Positions 52,465-56,311 of a stretch of DNA of 56,311 nucleotides are shown piece by piece. The position numbers and the translations under genes were made by a program. The notes under the pieces are model-generated. The model was not told where the DNA came from. It ran no database searches and saw nothing but the letters and a program-made list of their open reading frames with translations. Source of the stretch: a virus; the IMG/VR virus record IMGVR_UViG_3300013763_000001, positions 1-56,311 of that record. The stretch is one strand, 5' to 3'. The first letter of the stretch is position 1. Each line of letters begins with the position of its first letter.

Positions 52465-53312
52465 ACCAGGGACCGTTCCGCATCAGCGATAGCCTGGAAT
52501 ATGGGTAGGCACTGTGCCGGAATGCATGCATTGCCCAGCGCGCGCAACTTTGCCGCTCGCTCCGGTATGCGCTCCGTCACGGTACGCGGCGCTTCCCAGG
52601 GCGCCTGGTCGTTGCCGGGGCGGGCAGGCCATCGGGGATGCTCAACCAGTCGTCGGGGAATCCCATGAGTTGCCCGACAAACGCCGGGTTGAGTCGGCCC
52701 GGCTGTACGTCGTGCATCGTCTCTGGCAATGTGATCCCATGCCCCTGATCCCGACGTATCGCCTGACTCTGCGTACCGCGCTGATCCCCGTCTCGCGCCT
52801 GCGGTGTCGGCCAGGTGTCCGACGATGAACACTCGTTCGCGTCGGTGTGGCGCCCCAACGTCGGAAGCGCGTAGGCTCGTCCATCCAACGCGATACCCGA
52901 TTCCGGCCAGGTCCGCGACAATGGCGCCGAACACCCGTCCATCGTCAATACTCCGTAGCCCGCTGACGTTCTCACCGACCACCCAGCGGGGTCGGCACTC
53001 TCCGACGATGCGAAGCATTTGAGGCCAGAGATGTCGGTCGTCTCCTGTACCAGCACGCCGACCAGCAACGCTAAAAGGCTGGCAGGGGAATCCCCCGGAT
53101 ACGATGTCGATAGGTCCGATACCGTCGTCTCGCAGTCGTTCGGCGGTAACGCTGTGGATGTCGTCATAGCAAGGCACTCCCGGCCAATGCGCCGCCAGCA
53201 CACGCCGGCAGAAGGCGTCACGCTCAACGAAGGCGACAGTAGGGAAGCCGGCCACCTCCGAAGCCAGGTCCATGCCACCGATCCCGGAAAATAGCGAAAG
53301 GTGGCGCATCAT
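52461..53312 (-). CDS. C5-cytosine DNA methyltransferase (Dcm-like)
   Basis: A 283-aa protein with all major motifs: I (LSLFSGIGGMDLA, 5-17), IV (GGFPCQPFSVAG, catalytic C77), VI (GENV, 113-116), VIII (RRERVF, 157-162) and X (LGNACIPAQ, 259-267). It methylates cytosine in phage DNA, plausibly against host restriction. The TRD region is short. The overlapping +1-type frame 52577-53278 on the same strand also encodes methyltransferase-like sequence (see findings). Confidence 0.93.
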   Translation of the reverse strand: MMRHLSLFSGIGGMDLASEVAGFPTVAFVERDAFCRRVLAAHWPGVPCYDDIHSVTAERLRDDGIGPIDIVSGGFPCQPFSVAGRRAGTGDDRHLWPQMLRIVGECRPRWVVGENVSGLRSIDDGRVFGAIVADLAGIGYRVGWTSLRASDVGAPHRRERVFIVGHLADTAGARRGSARYAESGDTSGSGAWDHIARDDARRTAGPTQPGVCRATHGIPRRLVEHPRWPARPGNDQAPWEAPRTVTERIPERAAKLRALGNACIPAQCLPIFQAIADAERSLV

Positions 53313-53749
53313 CCCTGCCCCTCCCGCGCCACTGCCGCAGCTTCTCTCACGCCGTCCCCGTCCAACACGAGCACGTGATAGCTCGCGGCGATCTGGGCTC
53401 TAAGCGTCTGCACCACCGGCTCCGGCGATTGCCTGAGCAGTCGCACCAGTTGCCGCACGGTGCAATCGCTCGAATAGGAAGGCGCGTACCCTGCCGCGAC
53501 TAGCCAGCGGTCAGTGTCGTACTGATCCAGGCCGAGCGCATCGGCCAGGTCGAGCAGGTGCATGGGGTCAGGCGGGTACGGCGCGCTGTCTTCCCACACG
53601 CCGATGGTTTTCTCGGCTTTCCGGCAGCCGCGCGCCAGTTCCCAGCGGCTCATCTCTGCCGACACACGGAAGGCGGTCAACAGACGCGCCCAGGGCGGTC
53701 GGAGTATCGGGGGCCGTGCTGGCGTCAGGGTATCGGGGACAGCGCTCAT
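53309..53749 (-). CDS. HTH-XRE-like regulator (146 aa)
   Basis: Residues 15-75: LLTAFRVSAEMSRWELARGC, then RKAEKTIGVWED and LLDLADALGLDQYDTDRWLV form an XRE-type four-helix DNA-binding domain. The C-terminal helical part (VRQLVRLLRQSPEPVVQTLR) resembles regulators with a C-terminal dimer helix. ATGA overlaps on both sides. Probably an early regulator. Confidence 0.65.
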   Translation of the reverse strand: MSAVPDTLTPARPPILRPPWARLLTAFRVSAEMSRWELARGCRKAEKTIGVWEDSAPYPPDPMHLLDLADALGLDQYDTDRWLVAAGYAPSYSSDCTVRQLVRLLRQSPEPVVQTLRAQIAASYHVLVLDGDGVREAAAVAREGQG

Positions 53750-54753
53750 GCGGATGCCGCCCCCAGCTCCTCAAACGCCGCGTCTGCCGCCGCCTCTGCC
53801 GCCGTGGCTGGAGCTGGCCCGCCCCCCGCCGCATGCGCGGTCGCCCACTGCCGCAGGTCCGCCGCGCCGCGCAGGGTCACGGCGGTCACATCTGCCAGGC
53901 CCAGCGCCGTCATGCGCTCGGCTACGGCTGCCCGCACTTCCTCATCCCGCCAGCCCGCCTGACGGAAGATGTTGGTCACGTCCTGACGAAACGCCTTGGT
54001 CTCCGTCGGCGTCAGGATGCGGTCGGCAGGGTTGGCCTGCGTTTTCACCGTGTCTGCCGCCTCCATGATGCGCGCCTGTGCTGGCGCCTGCTGTTGCGTG
54101 ACTACCGGCACATCCGCCTTGCGTTCGGCCAGCCAGATCGGCTTCTGGCCGCACTTAGCGGAGCAAAAGTAGGCGCTATACGGCCGGCCGTCGCGGGTGG
54201 TGCCGCTATGCAGGCTCATCGGCTCATCACAGGACGGACAAAGGCGGGTTTCCCCAACGTCCCCGCCAGGCTGCTGAGCGGTGCGCGCCGCCTGGCTGAC
54301 CGCCTCGCCGTTGCCGTTCTGACGGGCGGCATTGGCGGCGGCGTTCTCCTCCTTGTCATAGAGGCTGTTGCCGAAGGCGTTTCCGAAGGTGCGCAGCGCC
54401 CGCTTCAAGGCGTCAGTGACCGCTCCCTTGATGGCGGTCTCGTTGGCGTCAGGGGATACCTGATCGCTGTCGCGCGGGATAGCAGCGATGCCAACCCCCA
54501 CGTCCTCCCGCATCACCGGATCTCCACCGGCGTTGACCGTCACGAGCAGTGTGGCGATCCAGACACCTTGTTGGGACTCCAGCTTGGTGACGGTGTAGCC
54601 CCAGCCGTGGAACCCGAACACTTCGTTGGCGGCGTCAATGACGTCGTGCCCCTCCAGGTAGCGCAGTTCCAACCCCTGCTTGCGGCGGGTGTGGACGCGC
54701 GCCTCATCAATGCGCGCGGTGAGCAGCGCCTCTTGACTTTGACTAAAGGGCAT
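53746..54753 (-). CDS. Rad52/22-like single-strand annealing protein
   Basis: A 335-aa protein. MPFSQSQEALLTARIDEARV, then LRYLEGHDVIDAANEVFGFH and GWGYTVTKLE, and a TDALKRALRTFG helix are the conserved Rad52 N-terminal core (residues 1-155). A zinc ribbon CPSCDE with FCSAKCG follows, and then a helical C-terminal region. It anneals complementary DNA in phage recombination. ATG 54753 has GGGAGGG upstream. Adjacent small genes are coupled by ATGA. Confidence 0.85.
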   Translation of the reverse strand: MPFSQSQEALLTARIDEARVHTRRKQGLELRYLEGHDVIDAANEVFGFHGWGYTVTKLESQQGVWIATLLVTVNAGGDPVMREDVGVGIAAIPRDSDQVSPDANETAIKGAVTDALKRALRTFGNAFGNSLYDKEENAAANAARQNGNGEAVSQAARTAQQPGGDVGETRLCPSCDEPMSLHSGTTRDGRPYSAYFCSAKCGQKPIWLAERKADVPVVTQQQAPAQARIMEAADTVKTQANPADRILTPTETKAFRQDVTNIFRQAGWRDEEVRAAVAERMTALGLADVTAVTLRGAADLRQWATAHAAGGGPAPATAAEAAADAAFEELGAASA

Positions 54754-54859
54754 TTTGACCCTCCCAACGCTGAACCCCAAGCAGCTCCGGTGGCCGGTAG
54801 AAGCGCATTGCATGGCGATGTAGTTGGGGGACTGGTCGGATGCTCAACTGCGCGCTCAT
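54743..54859 (-). CDS. 38-aa small protein
   Basis: ATG 54859 overlaps the upstream stop (ATGA). The sequence MSAQLSIRPVPQLHRHAMRF ends WEGQNAL. It overlaps the start of the Rad52-like gene by 11 nt and contains that gene's RBS. It may be only a coupling peptide. Confidence 0.4.
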   Translation of the reverse strand: MSAQLSIRPVPQLHRHAMRFYRPPELLGVQRWEGQNAL

Positions 54860-55062
54860 GCCGGTACCGCCAGCCGCTCGCACTCCGCGCACGCCTGCTG
54901 CCCGCCAGGCACCGTCCCGACGTACCCAATCCACGTCCCGCCACCAGGGCGGGCGCCGCACAACGCGGGCGCAAACGCTGTAGGCAGTTCGCCGGCCATA
55001 TCGATTACATGCCAGATAGCAAGGCCGCGTGAGGTGGCGTAGCGATGGTCAACGCCGGTCAC
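54856..55062 (-). CDS. Small protein with two Cys pairs (68 aa)
   Basis: GTG start (55062) overlaps the upstream TGA. The sequence VTGVDHRYATSRGLAIWHVI contains, near its end, CGARPGGG and ACAEC, a plausible split zinc site. In the same dense early operon. Not recognised. Confidence 0.5.
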   Translation of the reverse strand: MTGVDHRYATSRGLAIWHVIDMAGELPTAFAPALCGARPGGGTWIGYVGTVPGGQQACAECERLAVPA

Positions 55063-55259
55063 GATGGCACCTCTACTATCTCGTAGGTCGCGCTGCACTC
55101 GGAGCATTGGTATGTAGTGGTTCGCTGGCTCATGCTCTGCCTGACTCGCACGTAAGCGGGTTTGTGCTTCCCGCACATAGGGAGCGCAACGCCGTTGCTA
55201 TCCGACGCTGGTTGCCACTTCTGTGAGGAGCGGAATAGGGATACGATGCCTTGCTTCAT
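55059..55259 (-). CDS. Zinc-finger small protein (66 aa)
   Basis: ATG 55259 overlaps the previous stop. MKQGIVSLFRSSQKWQPASD is followed by PMCGKHKPAYVRV and YQCSECSATYEIVEV. The CxxC pair plus a Cys/His pair give one zinc site. Phage early proteins of this size are common. Confidence 0.55.
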   Translation of the reverse strand: MKQGIVSLFRSSQKWQPASDSNGVALPMCGKHKPAYVRVRQSMSQRTTTYQCSECSATYEIVEVPS

Positions 55260-55513
55260 CCGTCGACCTCCCCTGCCAGCGCGCGTAGGCGGTCCCGTAC
55301 CCGGCGTAGCACGCTCGCCGGCTGCACGAACTCTGGGTGCGCCTCGGCTAGCTCGCACAGTCCGGCAAGGCCCAGTAGCCGGTCGGACAGATCGCCGGAC
55401 GTAACCCTGACAGCCCGCACCCGGTCCAGCCAGGCGAGTTGGTCATCCGTCAGCGGCCCCTCCTGGTCCAATACGAGCGAAGCCGAGTAGTCGCCGTGGC
55501 GTTGCGTGGTCAT
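55256..55513 (-). CDS. Small helical protein (85 aa)
   Basis: ATG 55513 (MTTQRHGDYSASLVLDQEGP). Helical segment LAWLDRVRAVRV and LAGLCELAEAHPEFVQPASV. ATGA overlaps at both ends. No family recognised. Confidence 0.5.
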   Translation of the reverse strand: MTTQRHGDYSASLVLDQEGPLTDDQLAWLDRVRAVRVTSGDLSDRLLGLAGLCELAEAHPEFVQPASVLRRVRDRLRALAGEVDG

Positions 55514-55803
55514 CGCACCGCCTCCCAAACCAAGTAGGCGATAAACGCCAGTGAAGCGATGACGCCAAACCACGCCGACCAATCGACGCGCCGCCACCAG
55601 GCCGCCAGCCGTTCCCGGCGACTGAACCGGAGCAACGTCGGCGGGTAGTGACCGTGCTGCGGTCGTACGTAGCGGTAGCGCACCGGCTGCGACACGACGT
55701 AGCCCGCGCGTGGGTCCGTCCCGTGAGCCTGCAGCCAGGCGGCGGTATCGGCATCGCAGAGCAGGTCAGTAAGGACCGAATCGTGAATGACGCGGTCATG
55801 CAT
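55510..55803 (-). CDS. C-terminally anchored membrane protein (97 aa)
   Basis: Begins MHDRVIHDSVLTDLLCDADT. An Arg/Tyr/Pro-rich middle precedes a single C-terminal helix (WFGVIASLAFIAYLVWEAV). Tail-anchored topology with a positive juxtamembrane region suggests a cytoplasmic domain held at the membrane. Overlaps its neighbours by 4-8 nt. Unknown function. Confidence 0.5.
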   Translation of the reverse strand: MHDRVIHDSVLTDLLCDADTAAWLQAHGTDPRAGYVVSQPVRYRYVRPQHGHYPPTLLRFSRRERLAAWWRRVDWSAWFGVIASLAFIAYLVWEAVR

Positions 55804-56128
55804 TGCGCCCCACCTCCAACCGCGCCAGAGCGAAGGCGACGTTATCCCATTCCTGTGCCCATTCCCGCATCCACGATTGCGCACGCGTGCGCTCCAACTG
55901 GCCCAGCCGCTGGCGCAACCGTCGCATGCGGTCGCGGCCGGCAAGGGGAGCATCCGCCTCCAACACGGCCAAGCGCGCAGCCAGGTCGGGCAGGTTGCGA
56001 CGCCGCCCGTAACCCCCCTTGTCCTGGGTGCCTGCCCATTCAAGGCAGCCGTTCGCTCCTTGCCTTGTGTGACGGGTAACTCCATCGGGCATACTTGGCA
56101 GGGCCTGACGGTCGGCGGTCGGCATCAT
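55796..56128 (-). CDS. Early protein with HNH_3-like N-terminal fragment (110 aa)
   Basis: ATG 56128 or 56125, overlapping the stop of the repeat gene. Residues 15-43 (GVTRHTRQGANGCLEWAGTQ, then DKGGYGRRR) look like the GCWEWTGA..GYGR start of HNH_3 nucleases, but the rest is a coiled-coil segment with no HNH core. Either the remnant of an invaded gene or a chance similarity. The coiled coil RMRRLRQRLGQLERTRA is clear. Confidence 0.5.
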   Translation of the reverse strand: MMPTADRQALPSMPDGVTRHTRQGANGCLEWAGTQDKGGYGRRRNLPDLAARLAVLEADAPLAGRDRMRRLRQRLGQLERTRAQSWMREWAQEWDNVAFALARLEVGRNA

Positions 56129-56311
56129 CGCCCTGCCCTTCTTTCCGCTGTGTTATGGCGGTCGGCGGACAACCGCACGGCAACCCATTCGATCTGCTCA
56201 TTTGTGGCGCTGTCCCTGGTGCTGGCCCTGGCGCTGTCCCAGGCGCTGGCCCAGGCGCTGTCCCAGGCGCTGGCCCAGGCGCTGGCCCAGGCGCTGGCCC
56301 AGGCGCCGGCC
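56125..56311 (-). CDS. Ala/Trp/Ser-repeat phage protein, C-terminal part (continues from position 1)
   Basis: The frame that enters at the right edge encodes AWAS and AWDS repeats that degrade into ARASTRDSATNEQIEW and ends at TGA (56127-56125), overlapping the next ATG. With 449-1 it forms one 211-aa protein. Protein unknown beyond the repeat. Confidence 0.8.
   Translation of the reverse strand, partial: AGAWASAWASAWASAWDSAWASAWDSARASTRDSATNEQIEWVAVRLSADRHNTAERRAGR
56207..56311. repeat. 12-bp tandem repeat, right-end block
   Basis: Eight or so units of GCGCTGGCCCAG and variants (GCGCTGTCCCAG, GTGCTGGCCCTG), ending in a partial GCGCCGGCC at the last base. Same array as at 1-112. Confidence 0.95.

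Noticed and set aside
1-56311. tRNA, rRNA, integrase, ParA/ParB and Cas genes
   Set aside because: None was recognised when reading both strands. A divergent tRNA or recombinase could still be missed without tRNAscan or HMM searches.

Overview
The window is a complete or nearly complete genome of a tailed, siphovirus-type phage of a high-GC bacterium. The two ends close into a circle. A minus-strand gene runs off the left edge (449 to 1) and re-enters at the right edge (56311 to 56125). Abutting the two ends keeps its frame (636 nt, 211 codons plus stop), and both pieces carry the same 12-bp tandem repeat. The sequence was therefore probably linearised inside a repeat of a circular or circularly permuted molecule. 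The host cannot be named. High GC, extended -10 promoters and several apparently leaderless starts would fit Chloroflexota or Actinobacteria-like hosts, but this is inference. I found no integrase, partition system or tRNA.

Layout. A control region (about 1.1-2.6 kb) holds two divergent XRE-type regulators, an excisionase-like HTH protein and divergent promoters. Rightward from 2.55 kb runs a short plus-strand operon (2.6-4.9 kb: SWIM zinc finger, DUF3560-like, Ros/MucR-like zinc finger and unknown proteins). Everything else is essentially one leftward programme, followed in transcription order around the circle: 2.5 kb to 0, then 56.3 kb down to 5.0 kb. It begins with small early genes, then a Rad52-like annealing protein, a C5 cytosine methyltransferase, a PD-(D/E)XK-type nuclease, a replication initiator with an iteron origin inside its gene, and a DnaC-like helicase loader. 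Next come a multi-HTH DNA-binding protein and an ArpU-like regulator.

The morphogenesis module follows in canonical order: TerS, TerL, portal, MuF-like protein, protease with a nested scaffold, major capsid protein, connectors, tail tube, tail chaperones with a -1 frameshift, tape measure with a CHAP domain, and tail hub. After it come fibre/adhesion proteins with an SGNH esterase, membrane proteins, a three-domain lysin, a holin-like protein and a 16-repeat fibre-like protein.

On this leftward programme sit plus-strand guest genes: three HNH_3-type endonucleases, one zinc-ribbon HNH endonuclease, a LAGLIDADG endonuclease, a TnpB-only IS element and a membrane moron. A fourth HNH_3 gene lies on the minus strand. 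Three of the HNH genes share a promoter-hairpin-RBS leader cassette, and the moron shares its RBS half. Several guests end in a CTAG at which the guest and the convergent host gene share overlapping stop codons. These features suggest a common route of acquisition and are the least explained part of the genome.
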